Positions 10,904-23,400 of a stretch of DNA of 64,000 bases are shown piece after piece; the first letter of the stretch is position 1, and every line of letters begins with the position of its first letter. Below the pieces are notes generated by a model that was not told where the DNA came from, made no database searches, and worked only from the letters and a program-made list of their open reading frames with translations. The translations under genes were made by a program, and so were the position numbers. This DNA is from Auriscalpium vulgare. Lineage: Eukaryota > Basidiomycota > Agaricomycetes > Russulales > Auriscalpiaceae. The DNA is taken from assembly GCA_019915015.1 (NCBI GenBank), contig JAHBBC010000021.1:620001-684000 (forward strand), given 5' to 3'.

Positions 10904-12538
10904 TTAAGTTTGGGCAGTGCAAGACGCACCTTTGGAATCTTCCTCGGACAATGGTCGCTTATTTTTCTTGAACGATGGCAGATCTAAGAACGAGCAGTTT
11001 GAGTTGAAAACGCCGATATTCGGAAATCCACATACTCGTCCGATGATCGCTACTCTTTTGTGACGTGCGGGGAACAAGACTGGTGAGCATAGCCTTCGTG
11101 GGCTTTGATACCGCAGCTGATGGCAAATGATTGTCTACTGGTTCAGCTTTGATCGAGTGTCTCGACGGTGGTGGCGCCCTGGATGCCCCTGGCAAGCCCA
11201 GATGCATGCTGTCTTCGGGCTCTGGCTTTGCATTGATGACAGCTGTGAATAAGTACAATATTATGTGGCCAGATCAAGGGCTGTAACGCAAGAGATTGCT
11301 TACCAGGAAGCGAAGTGCGTGCGCTGCTAAGCTCCCTCAAGGCAGCCTCCAGCTCTGGAATAGGCGTATATGCGCTATCTGGGTCCGGTTTGACCGTTGG
11401 TGCCGCGGCGTAGTAGTTGGATGGGAAATCACTGGGCTCTTGCTTGACAACAATTGCGACACCACCGGCATCTATGAGGATGTAAGACAACTTACAAAGC
11501 CGCGGAAAGAAGTCAAGCCAAACGTTGAGATCGGTGGAAGAGCGAAAGGGCATCTTCAAGGTTTTGAGAGGGTTCATAAGCTGATCGGGTCTCAGTCAAC
11601 TGGGAAGATATGGACGCATGGAAAGGTATACCTAGCTCCGGTTCTTGTTTGACTCCCGGCTCACTTTTCACCGTTTTTGCTGGTGCAGCTGCCAGAATCA
11701 TTAGTTGTCTCATACATTCCATAAACCTGCACGACGACATACCTGTCCGCGACTTATCATATGCCTGCATCGCATCGTCTAGGTCGCGCGAAGGTTGATA
11801 TGCTGAAAGATCTTGAGCTGGATCGTCTGCTACATCAGCTTAACATGAACTGACCTTCCTCCGGCTCCATTTTGATGGATGAGGAAGGCTGGGGTACCGT
11901 GCGTAGGAACCGGATAGCTTCGTCCTCAGGAGAAGGTGGCAGGGGAAGTGCTAAAATCGAAGGGGGATCCGCCCGGCTTGGTGCTGGGTACGGTTTGACA
12001 AATAAGTCTCCCGGGGGGTCTACGTGCATTGGGAAGTGTTCTTTCCACCCGTCTGTAAGACAAGGTCAGGTACAGACTGGAAGAACGACACTGAACGACA
12101 GACGCATCGTAGGTTCACCGTGACTCCGATAATTATACTGAAAGATGGTCGACGCCTCGTCGGCCTTATTCCATCCCTTCGCAAGAAAATTGGCGTTCTT
12201 GTGTACCCCGAGCATTCGTTCGATGTCCACATCGTAAGGTAACTGCAGAATAACCTCCTCCTTCTGCTCGGAGTGTTAATGATTGCACTCCCACATCGCG
12301 CGACGAACAGAACACCTACATTCGTGTGGGAGTAGAGAGATTCGACCACACCCTTGCTACCAAAGACTTCAGATATCCATGCCGAAATGCGATTGACGCT
12401 GTCATCTTCGAAGGGGTCGCGGCGGCCGAATGGATTGCCGACCACGATATACTTCGAGTCCTGAGGATCGTCATATAGCGGCTTCGCCATCTTTTGCATT
12501 ATCTTGAGGGTCCTGTCTTTTTTCGCCCGCTTGCCCAT
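10904..12538 (-). CDS. Unknown protein with tandem SUMO-consensus repeats
   Basis: I do not recognise a family. Eight exons (12538-12320, 12263-12074, 12052-11855, 11829-11743, 11688-11524, 11471-11304, 11242-11036, 10983-10904) keep phase throughout and give 437 aa. The first ~125 residues look globular (KYIVVGNPFGRRDPF, EEVILQLPYDVDIERML) after a basic start MGKRAKKDR; an RRM-like fold is possible but unproven. The rest carries psi-K-x-E-type motifs: IKMEPEE, VKSEP, VKQEPEL, VKQEPSD, VKPDPDS, AKPEPED, IKAEPVD. Interleaved are three related segments: AYQPSRDLDDAM, AYEPSQNLEDAL, AYTPIPELEAAL. A basic FKKNKRP near the end may be a nuclear signal. A nuclear SUMO-regulated protein is a reasonable inference. 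Confidence 0.7.
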
Positions 12539-13378
12539 GGTGACTGCGTGGTGACTGCGGAAGAGAGGAAGTAATGTCTGCTGACTTGTCCGCAGTGTCG
12601 GTCATTCTCACTGCCACGTAATCGCGACGCGCCAGTTGTGCTTGCCTTCAGTCAATCTCGATCAGCTCTCAGCTAGCAAAGGTAGGCAAAGGTGCAAGGT
12701 TGGTGGCTAGCGGAGCCTCGAGGGATGTCATTTTGCCAATATGCAAGGGTCCTCGAGTCCGAGCCTGCTCGGCGCTCGCCCGAGTCTCTGCTCTGAGAGA
12801 CTCCGCAAAAAGCTCCGTCTCGTTCATCTAAAGCTGCGCCGGCGTTGTGCACCTCATGCATGACTAGTGTACGTACGTCTCTTTCCCGCGTATTGCGTGC
12901 TCTCAGTCCTCAGGCCATGCGTATAGATCCAATTCATTTTCCGGTCGCCATGCCGCCATGCGCATTGCCTCTGCACACCCATGCGGTGTGCATTCATTCG
13001 GTCATCGTGGTCTCCCTTATCACCTTGCGCTCTCCGGCTACCTAGAGCTTTTCTTCGAAGGGCTCAGTCTCAAAGTGAGATCGGAATGCTCGTGCGCTCA
13101 CGCCTCGGGGGCTTGGCATCATCGGACCTCTGATCTCGACCTTCATTGCTGTGTGCTTGCTCGCGTGATCGACGTGTAGCGACGGGTCGCGCGCGCTAGC
13201 CATGCGTTCGTCATTGCACTGTGCAGACCGCCGTGGTCATTTTTGCATCTCAACGCATGTTGCGTTCCCGTATAAATACCTTCGTCATGCTCCTGCATTC
13301 CTCAGACTTCAGCTCCTTCCTGCAGCTTTTGTCTAGGTCAACTCCCTCGTGTTGAGCCCGCACACAGCAACCAGAGCA
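12539..13378. other. Divergent intergenic region, fungalysin promoter
   Basis: An 840 bp gap between the minus-strand SUMO-motif gene and the fungalysin gene. No gene is supported inside it. Its right end holds a good TATA box (13271-13278), so it is likely a long, regulated promoter for the secreted protease. Confidence 0.6.
13271..13278 (+). promoter_or_regulatory. TATA box of the fungalysin gene
   Basis: The sequence tataaata lies 108 bp before the protease ATG and is the clearest TATA box in the window. Secreted-enzyme genes that are switched by nutrients often have one, while the housekeeping genes around it do not show an equally clear one. Confidence 0.7.
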
Positions 13379-15836
13379 ATGGCACCCTTCTCCAAGCTCC
13401 TTACCTCGGTCCTGGTCGCTATGCTTTATGCATCGACTGCTGTTGCGGCTCCCTGGCCCTCTGACGCCCGACATGCGACGCATCGCATTCGCCTTGTTGG
13501 CAGAGACGCAAAGGTGAAGCTGGAGGCCTACCACCCGACGTCTTCATACGAGGTAGCTTGACGACCTTTGATTGCTCTCGGAGACGTTCGAGTCGCTGAT
13601 TTGATTCAGACCTTCGGAGTGGACGGTCTTGACCACCCCCTCGCCAAGCGTGACGGCTTCGATTTGGAGGGAGCTACCGTTTCCTTCGTCAAGTCCAAGC
13701 TGGACATTGGCAGCGATGCGGTCAAGTTCCGCAGTGGATACCAAGGCGACAATGTGCAGCACGCCTTCGTCAAGCAGCAGGAGGTTAGCCTTGCCATCCT
13801 TTACTGCATTCCAGTATCTCATGTGACAATGCTCCCTCCAGAGCGGCATACCCTTCGCGAACGCGGTTGCCAACATCGCCTTCAATGGCGATGGCAAGGT
13901 TGTCGCTTTCGGCTCTTCGTTCATTAAGCCCAGTGGGTGCCTGTGTCACTTGTTTTGTACCGGAGAAGCTTACTTTCATACCATCAGGCGTCATTGCCGA
14001 TAACGTCCCCACCGTGTCTCTTGAGGATGCCATCGCCACGGCCGAGAAGACCTTCGACGGAACATACAATGGGTACCCCGCCACCCTCGAATACCTTGCG
14101 CGCGATGACAACACCGCCGCTTTGACCCACGTCATTCAGATCCAAAATGAGGCCACTGGCACCTGGGTGGAGGCCTTCGTCGATGCTCACTCGAACAACG
14201 TTCTCTCGGTCGTCGACTTTGTCACAAAGGCCACTGTACGTGCCATATCCCATCGTCTTGCATCTTTGTGCACTCATAAATACGCTGCAGTACCACGTCC
14301 TTCCTATCAGCAAGGAGACCCTTCTGCAGGGCTTTGAGGACTTGGTTGATCCTCAGGACCCAGAGGCTTCTCCAGATGGCTGGCACAGTGATGGGACGAC
14401 AGCCAACACGACCACCACTGCGTGAGCATTCATTTGCACAGTGCCCATTATCCCTTGTTGATTTCATCTACCGACTCTCAGTGGAAACAACGCTATCGCA
14501 TACAAGAGCACCACGACTGGCGTGGCGAAGGCCACCACGTTGGATCCCCTCACCTTCGATTACACGCAGGACCCGACACAGCAGCCCACTGTCGCTGTCA
14601 ACGTCGCTGCCGCTGTCACGAACGCCTTCTACATTGTCAACTCGGTCCATGACATCTCGTACCGTTACGGCTTTACGGAATCTGCGTATAACTTCCAGAC
14701 CAACAACTTCGGAAATGGTGGTGCTGGGAACGATCGCGTCACTGTCAGTGTTCAGGACAGTGCCGGTACTGATAATGCCGATTTCTCGACACCAGCTGAG
14801 TGAGCCCTCTCGCGGAACACCTTCTGTTACGATTACTTATTATGGGGTCAGCGGCCAATCTGGACACATGCGCATGTACCTGTTCACTGCCACCTCCGTG
14901 AGTCACCTATCAATGTCCCGTCGCGAGTCTGGCTCCTGATATTTGTCTACAGCCTAAACGTGATGGTGCTCTGGAGAATGATGTTGTCATCCACGAGAAC
15001 ACGCACGGCATCTCTAACCGCCTCACGGGTGGCGGAACTGGTCGGTGCCTGCAGACCACCGAGGCCGGTGGTCTGGGTGAGGGCTGGTCGGATGCCTTCG
15101 CTGAGTAAGTCGCCTGCAGACCATGCGACACAAGTTCTGATCCAATTCTCCATAGCTGGAACCAACAAGGTAGCGACACCAAGGATTATGTGCTTGGCCA
15201 GTACCTCGAGAACAACACGGGCGGCATTCGCACCTACCCCTACTCGACTTCCAGGTATGCATGTTTGTATGGCCTCATCATTACTGGCAGCTCACGCGTT
15301 TGCAGCACTACCAATCCTCTTCGCTACTCTTCCTTGAAGACCAAGGCCGAGGTGCACGGTACGCATGCTTGTTATGCGTCCTCCTTCTCATCTTCTGATA
15401 CTCCTGCAGCCATTGGTGAAGTTTGGGCCAACCTCTTGCACAATGTGTACGCCGCCCTTGTCGACGAGTACGGATGGTCGGCGACAGCGACCACTGACCC
15501 TACGTGAGTCCCGCTTGCCAGCCGAGTAGCACCCATCATACTGACGCATGGCTCTACAGCACCTCCGAGGGCAACGTCGTATGGCTCCATCTCTTCATTG
15601 ATTCCCTCGCTATCCAGCCCTGCAGTCCCACCTGTTCGTGCTTTTTTTTCGTTCCTGCCTTGACATCCGCTCAAATTGTCCCAGTCGTCACTGCCCGCGA
15701 CGCCTGGATCCAAGCTGATGCCACTCGCTACGGGGGCGCCAACAAGTGCCTCCTCTGGAAGGCCTTCGCAAGCCGCGGCCTCGGTGTCAACGCAGCCAGC
15801 TACACTGATGATTCTTCCGTTCCCGCTGACTGTTAG
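13379..15836 (+). CDS. Secreted metalloprotease, fungalysin (peptidase M36)
   Basis: A zinc endopeptidase of family M36 secreted to digest external protein. The protein begins with a signal peptide ([17 protein letters not shown]) and continues with the fungalysin/thermolysin propeptide ([33 protein letters not shown]). The catalytic domain holds the zinc motif HENTH (14992-15006, in [14 protein letters not shown]), the third ligand Glu in [12 protein letters not shown], and the typical [25 protein letters not shown] stretch split by an intron. The C-terminal part has [14 protein letters not shown] and [14 protein letters not shown] and ends at VPADC. Around ten to twelve short introns interrupt it; I placed those that restore family motifs. 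The gene appears intact. Confidence 0.93.
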
Positions 15837-16104
15837 ATCGCCGCGATGTCAGACACGAGCGCCCACGATTCATAATGCCTTGTATACTTATCGCTGTATT
15901 TCGCTTGGTCTTCTTCACACAAAATGACACGATGAGGTGGATACTTCTGGTAGCCGCGTGCTATTGACGGTACCCTTAGACATCACTCCTCCACAGACGA
16001 CAGCCGCTCATGTACATGTGACATCTAGGATGGTCTATTTACTGTAGTATACATATACGAGAATATGTCCCTGGACTGTATGAACGAGGAGCTGTGGTAT
16101 TTCT

Positions 16105-17686
16105 CTAACGACTTCGGAAATCTAGCTCCTTCAACAGAAGTTTGTTGACAGCCTTTGCGTTGTCCAGATAGACTACCACAACGACGTCAATAAGCAAACG
16201 AAGGCGACGAGTGCAAGCTCACCATGATGTCCTGCGAGGGGAATGATGTACATACGTCCGTCGTTGTTGCCGGCAGCCTTAAGATTGTCTATAGATGCGA
16301 CCCCACCATCTGGGTCCATCCAATCGTGCTCGCCATCTGTTCGAGGCGGTCAGCACGAGGTAGAGCACGAAAGCAGTGCGGCGTACAAACGAAAGTAACG
16401 GGTATCTTCAACTCTGCTATACGATCCACCAATGGCATCCGTGCATGAGCGCCTGGCGCTAATATATGTGCTATTGGGCGCATGAGGTAGTGAGGTAGGA
16501 AAGGATAATGACGACTTTCAAGTGCTTACATATACAATATTCCCCTGATCCCTTTGCCAGGGTGATGTTCGTGATATAGTCATGCATGTCGCGCGTATCG
16601 TCCTCGTTCAATGCACCAAATCGGCGGGACGAATACTGTTCAAGGTCTTAGTCCAGCCACATTGCTACTCTCGACGAAGCTTACCTTCCCTACAAGCATC
16701 GGTCCCCAGAACACGGCGGATCGTACAACTTGAAATGGACTCCAGCCTTCCTCCCACAGGTATGTGAACAGGCGGCTCGCCTTGCTCTCTTTCCTCTTCT
16801 CCGCCTTCTGTTCCTTCTTCAGGGCGCCGAGCTGTTCCCCACTTGCCGCTTGCCCGTCTTCGGTACCGCTCATTTGCGATTCCGTGATCTCCCTTGCGGG
16901 CATCGTCGTGTTATTCGGGTCACGAGGGACGCCGGCAGGGGACAGCAGCACGAGCTTGCTGACCCGCGCTGGGTACCGCAGCGCATACGCGACGCTGAAG
17001 TACGCGCCTAGCGAGTGGCCCACGAGGGTCATCGTCTCGAGGCCCATACGAGCACGCCATTGCTCTAGCGAGTCGATGAAGAACGCCTCGGCCTCGCGGA
17101 CGCGCTCAGCGGTGTTGTCGCGAGACGCCTTGACGCGGAAGGGCACGCGCGCGGACCGGCCCATGCCGAGCCAGTCGACGGCATACACGGCAGAGCCGCG
17201 TGTACCTGCCCACTGCGCGAGGGCGGGGAAGTTGAGGAAGAAGAATCCGAGGCCCGCGCCGTAGCCATGCAGGAGCACGGCAGGTGGTGGCCCGTTTGGT
17301 GCTAATGAGGTCGGTTTCATAGCGAGAGTGTTTAAGAAATGTTTCGGGTTGTCAAGTAATACTTTCTCTGAATGCGCGACCACCGGCTCATTGGATGAGG
17401 GCAGTGATGAAGAAGAGCCAGAGCGAAAGAATGGGAGACGACTGAGGTCATGGTGAGCTCGTTATTTGTATACAGAGACGTGGTTAAACTTACCGAAGCA
17501 AGCGTTCCTCGGCAGACGCACTCTCCTTCTCTCCAGCCACCCACCTGTGTCAATTCAAAGACTGCCTGACTGTCCAGAGAACACTAACAGGACCCACCAA
17601 CTGCGGACACTGGCCACGAATGTGGCTGGGATCTCTCGTGCCGGGGGCAAGGAAACTGGAGTGGCGGCCGGTGTGGTGCCGTTCAT
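16105..17686 (-). CDS. CGI-58/ABHD5-like alpha/beta hydrolase
   Basis: An alpha/beta hydrolase of the ABHD4/ABHD5 (CGI-58, yeast Ict1/Cld1) group, enzymes of phospholipid and triacylglycerol turnover. The ATG at 17686 opens MNGTTPAATP; two small introns then lead to SWWVAGEKES and EERLLRRLPFF, a start typical of fungal members. The core shows AVLLHGYGAGLGFF (oxyanion HG), the nucleophile elbow GHSLG, LVLLSPAG, the late Asp in YGEHDWMDPDGG, and the final His in PLAGHHVYLDN, which also forms an HX4D motif linked to lysophosphatidic acid acyltransfer. The catalytic Ser, absent in mammalian ABHD5, is present here. A charged, low-complexity insert (KKEQKAEKRKESK) sits in the cap region. Stop at 16105-16107. 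Confidence 0.92.
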
Positions 17687-20406
17687 GTTGCGCAGAGCAA
17701 GTCGGAAAGCCAGCGAGAAGTCGGTGTCTAGAGGTGAGAGATGGGAGAGCGAGACAAAGGATGTCTACTGCGCATGGCCGATGCAGAGCCGCCTCCATGC
17801 CTGCCGGAGCACGACGTCAGTCTCCCGTGCTCACGTAATTTTCGGGTTGGCGTCGTTCCGCAAGCTTACAGCAGCCGAGTCAATCATCCTCCGAGCTGAA
17901 TCACAGTCTGACAAAAGCCTGCGCAGACAGCGCTTGTCATCACAACATTGCTCTCACGCGGTAGGCGGCCTGCGAGAACGTGCATGGCCTCTCGAGCGCG
18001 GGCGCGGGCTGGCACACGGTCTCAACACGCATGGTCCGGATGCGCGCGTAAAAGCTTCGTCTGTTGTAAGTGAGTATGTCCGCGGCGGCGGGACCTGCCA
18101 GCGGCAGGTAGTGTGTGTTCTTCTGTAATCTCGAGAGGTGGTACTTGGCAGGCCGGGGCTCTCCGCGCGAACGTCGGGCGCGGATGCTGCCAGAGGACAT
18201 GCACCACCGCCGCGTCGGCTCTCCCAGCGACTCCGAACTTCCCCATGTCATGTTTCAATTCAACCACGTAACACAGAAGACTCAACTTCTCTAGGCCAAC
18301 CGACGAAAGGTCCTGGTCCAGGCGTATCATACGCGGCGTAGAGCGATGTGTTGAACGATGGTTCTGAGGAATGGGTGAGATAGCAGTTCAGTTGGTCAAT
18401 GGTTGACTCTTCTGCCGTGATATCGGCCGTCCTTCTGCCATGCCTCGCTGCAGTGGCCCCTGACTGTTTCTCTCCACCCGACCAACCCAGGTGCCGCCCT
18501 AGCTTGTATATAGCTACTTCCAGGGCGCCCTGTGACGGCAGCCTGCCTGTTACGAACGCCAACTCGAAGAACGTGCCTTCAATTCTGAAGATAGACCGGA
18601 TCACGGTGCCCATGGTTAAAAATGATACGTCGGGTGCGAGTATACATAGCTATGTTCGGTCGCACGTTCGCCGAGAGTCTAATAAGATGTAGACAATACC
18701 TAGACAACCAACACTTCCAACAAATGAGGCACAGACCAACAGAAGTCACCGACATCAACTGCTTGTCGACAAAGCTGCAGAACGAAAACAACGTGCTGTA
18801 ATAACAAATGCGACGGCTGACGAACCTTGTCCGCAGAAACCAGTCCGGCGATCGTATCCAGAGCAGCACCGCTCTCACGAGCGCGCCCTATCATGCAAGC
18901 CGGTGGATCAGCTCGGGACATGTCCGATGACTCTGGAATCATGGGTACCGTGAAGGGCTACCATATCAACACGCGTCGAAGACCGGGACAGGATCGACGA
19001 CGGCCCTCGCAAGTGCCTAGCCGTATGAGGTTTATCCGGCCGCCATGTCACAGGGACGCGTGGGCGGACGTCCGCGTCAGGTAAAAGTTTAATTCGAGGA
19101 AGTCTGGAGGTCGGAGCGGAAGGCTGGCAGAAGAAGCAAGCGTGTGAGCGTTACGGACGCGCTCTAGTTGTGGCATGTGGCGCGCAGACTCCCGAGGGGG
19201 CGCGTCCTGGGGGTTACCAAGGCAAGCGAGGGTCGACGAGACGTGGGTCCTTCGCGCGCGCGGGCGCGTAGATACGCCGCAGCTCGCGAACGCGCCTCCC
19301 CGCACGCGTCCTTGGTCAGGTAACAGAAGTCCCTAGCGTCACCGACGAGAAAACAAGCAAAGGTGACGCAGAGGGAAGGGGCCTGCCCTTCGTTGGGCGG
19401 AAATGAAAAGCAGAAGCGGGCGGGCTCTCGATGGCGTGCGATACACGCCCTGCGTGTTTAATATCATGGGGAAGCGCGAGGCACGCGAGGAGCGAAAGGA
19501 GCGTATGAGCGGGCGCGAGAAGGCGTGAGCGGGCAAAGTTCGGCCGTTCGGTGGGATAACACGGCGCATCGATGGGGGCGGTCCGCCAAATCGCACGACG
19601 TGGCGGGATATCGAGGGTGATGGACGAGAGCAGCATATCATCGCCATGCCGCGTGCGCGACGCACTGAGCGATAAGTCGCGAGGCTGGAATCGGGCACGA
19701 TGGCATGGAAGCGCGCGCGCCTGGGTTTCGTCGCTGGGCTTCCGAACGCGGACGCGACGGTATTGACGCTGTGGCCTGGAGATGACACTGAGTGTGGGTG
19801 GCCGGTGGCTATAGCGAGGACGCACGTTGGCGGCGGGTCGAAGGTGACGCACGGGCCGCAGCGTGTCAGCCACGCAGGAGATGATGATCTATACGGCGAT
19901 GCTGAGTGCGCGTCAGCGAAGCGATGCCAGAGGAATGGGCGTATAAAACGGGGTGAGCGGGGCGTCGGCCGTAGAGGTCGGGGTGTTCGGCTGGAGATAA
20001 GGACCGGGGTTGCCGGCGTCGAGAGTAATAAGATATGGCGTGCAGCTTGTAGACGCCAGGATATATGGCGGCAGGTTTGTGGACGGTGGCAGCGGTCGGT
20101 GGACGGTGGCGGCGGGTCGGTGGACGGTGGCGGGAGGACGTGCATGCGGATGCGAGGGGGCTGCGGTGAGTGCGCACGTGGGAGCGGGCGGTCGGCGCCG
20201 GGCGGGCGGAGAATTAGGTTTTGAGTGGGGGCGCTTAGCAAGCGGTGTCGGGGTCCCCCTGGATATCGTCAGAGTTTCGAGGCCCGTCCGCTCTGCTCTC
20301 TGCCACCGCCCGCCTCGCCGTCCACCGCGCCAGTATAATAACCTCCCCTCCTCCCCTCGCCGGCTGCCCCGCGTCTGCCTCCGGAGACTCGCTCGGCCCT
20401 CTCTTC
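17687..20406. other. GC-rich 2.7 kb gene-free block
   Basis: Between the divergent ABHD5-like and KCS1 genes lie 2.7 kb with no supportable gene. The right two-thirds is extremely rich in CpG (for example gcgcgcgcgggcgcg near 19255), which creates long chance frames on both strands. A short minus-strand frame at 18260-18613 begins MGTVIRSIFRIEGTFFELAF and looks slightly protein-like, but it lacks a family match I can name. A three-copy minisatellite lies at 20075-20134. The block probably includes a long 5' leader and promoter of KCS1. Confidence 0.5.
20075..20134. repeat. Short GC-rich minisatellite, three ~20 bp units
   Basis: Three adjacent units sharing the core ggtggacggtggcggcgg start at 20075, 20095 and 20116. 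They differ at a few bases and in length (about 19-21 bp). They are guanine-rich on the plus strand, with GG runs that could form secondary structure, and they stand about 270 bp ahead of the KCS1 ATG. Confidence 0.85.
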
Positions 20407-23400
20407 ATGCCCTCGTCCTCCCAGCTCCCCCCAGCTCCTCTCCCCGCTGCACCCTTCGCCTATCCGCCGTCTCCCCCAGACTCGACGCACGTTTCCCCGC
20501 CTTCTCCCCCCCGCACCCTTTCCCTCTTTGGCACACAGCCCACAGCTTCGGCCGCCCGACCCCGGTCTCCCGCTCACAAGCTCGACCGCCCCCGTCCTTC
20601 TCCCTCTGATCCCGAGAACCACTTCCCAGATGTCAAGAACCTCGCTTCATCGTCCCGCACCCGTCCCTCTCTTCCTCGCAAGAATGCTCCCCGAGCCATG
20701 ACCTTGCCAGCCCATCCGTCGTCCCGGGCCGACCGTCTCCCAGGCGCCTCTCCCCCAAAGCCTCCCCGTCCTTTATCAAGGCGCGCCTCGACACGCTCGT
20801 CAGACTCGTCCGACGACTCCTCACCCCTTCCACCCCCTCGTCCTCGCTCCCCATCCCACACAGCTGCTGGCATCGGCCGCAAGGTCGCAGACTCCCTGCA
20901 GCTCTTCAAGGAGTCCAAGTCCTCCCCCGCGGCGGAAGAGCTAGACCCCCTCACGTTCACCAGCTCTCCGTCGCGGCGAAGGACAGCTACTCACCAGCCC
21001 AACAATGACGTGAGTGAACCCCACTTCAAATTCGTCAAGCGCTCCGAGTGGCAGGAGCACCAGGCTGCCGCCATCCGTCGCGAGCGGAGCACCACCGCCC
21101 TCGAGCGTGTGCGTACCCGAGAGAGCCCGGGTAGCGTCAGTGCGCGGGAGGCACGCGATGACGAGGGCCCGCGGCGCAGGGAACGTGTCCCATCAACGAG
21201 GGAGAACAACATCAATGATATCTCCCAATGGACGAAGGAGACGCTCCAACGCCAGGATAGTCGAGGGCGACCGAGGGATCGTCAGCATCGGTCTGAGGAC
21301 GCCAGCCTCGGTGCGCAACTCAAGTCGGCGAGCACTGCTTCGCTCTCGAGTACGTTATCTTACCATGAGCCGCGGACCCCCTACACCTACCCGCTATCGC
21401 CGTCCCCTTCCTGCTCCCCCTCTGAACGCATTCCTTCATCATCACTAGGTAGTCATCCTGACCTCGAAGCTACACCGACCCTCGTCTCGCTCACTCCCCA
21501 CATCCTCACGTCGTCACCAGGCATCCCTTCGGAGCGTTTCTCCTTACCCTCGCACTCCCGATCCCCGACGCCAGTTGGATTTACCTCCCCCCTTGCGCTC
21601 CCCCCGTTCGAGGTCTCACCCGTGTACTCGCCATGGTCGACAGACGACGACGAGTCGGCTTGGGAGACCGCTTCGGCCACGTCCACCACGTCCACCACGT
21701 CGGCTTCTTCCCCACTGTCTCCTGCACAACACCACCATGCTTATCCGGCCGTGAGCTTGCCGGACGAGGAAGATGAGGAAGGACGGTACCACGGAGTTCC
21801 CGCGGATGGGAAGCTTGCTATCGATGATTCGGGATATTTTCCCAATCTCGACATGTCGGACGAAGCGTTACCTCACATTCCCTTGCGACCGTTCCGGAAC
21901 CAGGTGGGCGGGCACGCCTCGATCTACAAGTTCACCAAGCGCGCAGTATGCAAGGTACGTTTCTGGGCCGTCGACGTCATAGATCATCTGTAGCTGACCG
22001 TGTCACTTGTGATGCAATCAGCCTCTTGTGTCACGGGAAAATATATTCTATGAAGCCGTTGAACGAGAAGCGCCCCCTCTCCTTGATTTCATTCCCCGCT
22101 ACCTCGGCGTCATGCTTGTCAGTTACCGCCGGGTTCCCAAGAGCAATGATTCATCTGCCAAACCCGACGACCGTGGACGCGCCAGGCCTCCGCTTCACAA
22201 GTCTTACACCCACGCGCACCCGGCTCGCACAAGCAAGCGCGTTTCGCCTGGACATGACGGCGATACGGACGACCGTGAGGACTCTCCCGACGAAGCTGAG
22301 CTCCCGGAGGTGATCTTGGATCGCAATCGGCACATTGTGCCTGAGTGGATGCTTCGCAGCGCAACTGCAGGCGCGCGACACCGTGCGCTTTCTCACTCAG
22401 TCACGGTCGGCGGACCGGGCCCGAGCATCCCGCGACATATGCGCACTTTCCTCAGCGGCACCGCGTCATCTCCGGACCTCGGCTCACCCTCAACGTCGAT
22501 TAAGCCGACCTCAAGCGGCAGCCCGAGCCCAAGCCCGCTGGCGCGCAGCGTGCATGGTTTGAGCGTTCCCGGTGAACATGTGGACCTTCCATCGACGCCT
22601 GCGAATTCCCCAAACGCGTCTCTGAAGATGCTGCGCTCCCAGGACCCCAGCCGTTTCTACAGGGTCGATGAAACGCACCGCCCAGAGGACGATGATGCGC
22701 TCGCACGGCCAAGCATCCGCCCGTTCCGTTCAGAGGAAGCTCCCCACGGCTCTCTCAGCCTGCTTGGCGGTCCGGGACCGTTTGGCGGCATCGGGTCGAC
22801 GACTGTCAACACCAAGCTGAAGGACCATGTCTTCAGTACGATCCTGCGAAGGTTCCGGCGCCGCCGTGGCAGTCGTTGGAGTGCTGGTGTCCGCACGGAA
22901 GACGAAGGGGAGGTTGCCGACGCAGAAGGGGACAGCGATGACATCGTTGCCGGCGGGAGGGGGAGGACCAAGAAGCTTAGCCAGGTGGAGCGTTTGAAGG
23001 AAGAGGAGGTCATGCTGGGGGCCCAGCCCTTGCGACGCGTCCAGAGTGAGGAGAACATGGCGAGCGCTGTGAAGCGGAAGGCGTACGAAGACGAGCGGAG
23101 GAGGGTCGCGGAGCGCGGAGAGCAAAGTCAAGACTTGTTCGATTTCGAGGACGAGCAGTTAGACGGAATGGCTGCAAGTCGCAGGCGGAGTCGGTCTCGC
23201 TCGCTCGAGGCGCTCAACGTCCCTTTGCGATTCAACCCTGCCGCTACTCTGCCTTGTAAAGCTGCCCTCACACGTATGCCGGACTCGCACTCAGAGTCCG
23301 ACGACTCTTTCACGCGTCAAAACCATTTTATTCTCATGGAGGACCTCACAGGCCGTCTGAAACACTCGTGCGTTCTTGACCTCAAGATGGGGACGCGCCA

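Noticed and set aside
19339..20241. 300-codon open frame on the minus strand
   Set aside because: It lies in the CpG-dense block, is made of Pro/Arg/Ser-biased sequence with no family motif, and open frames overlap on both strands there, as expected from composition.
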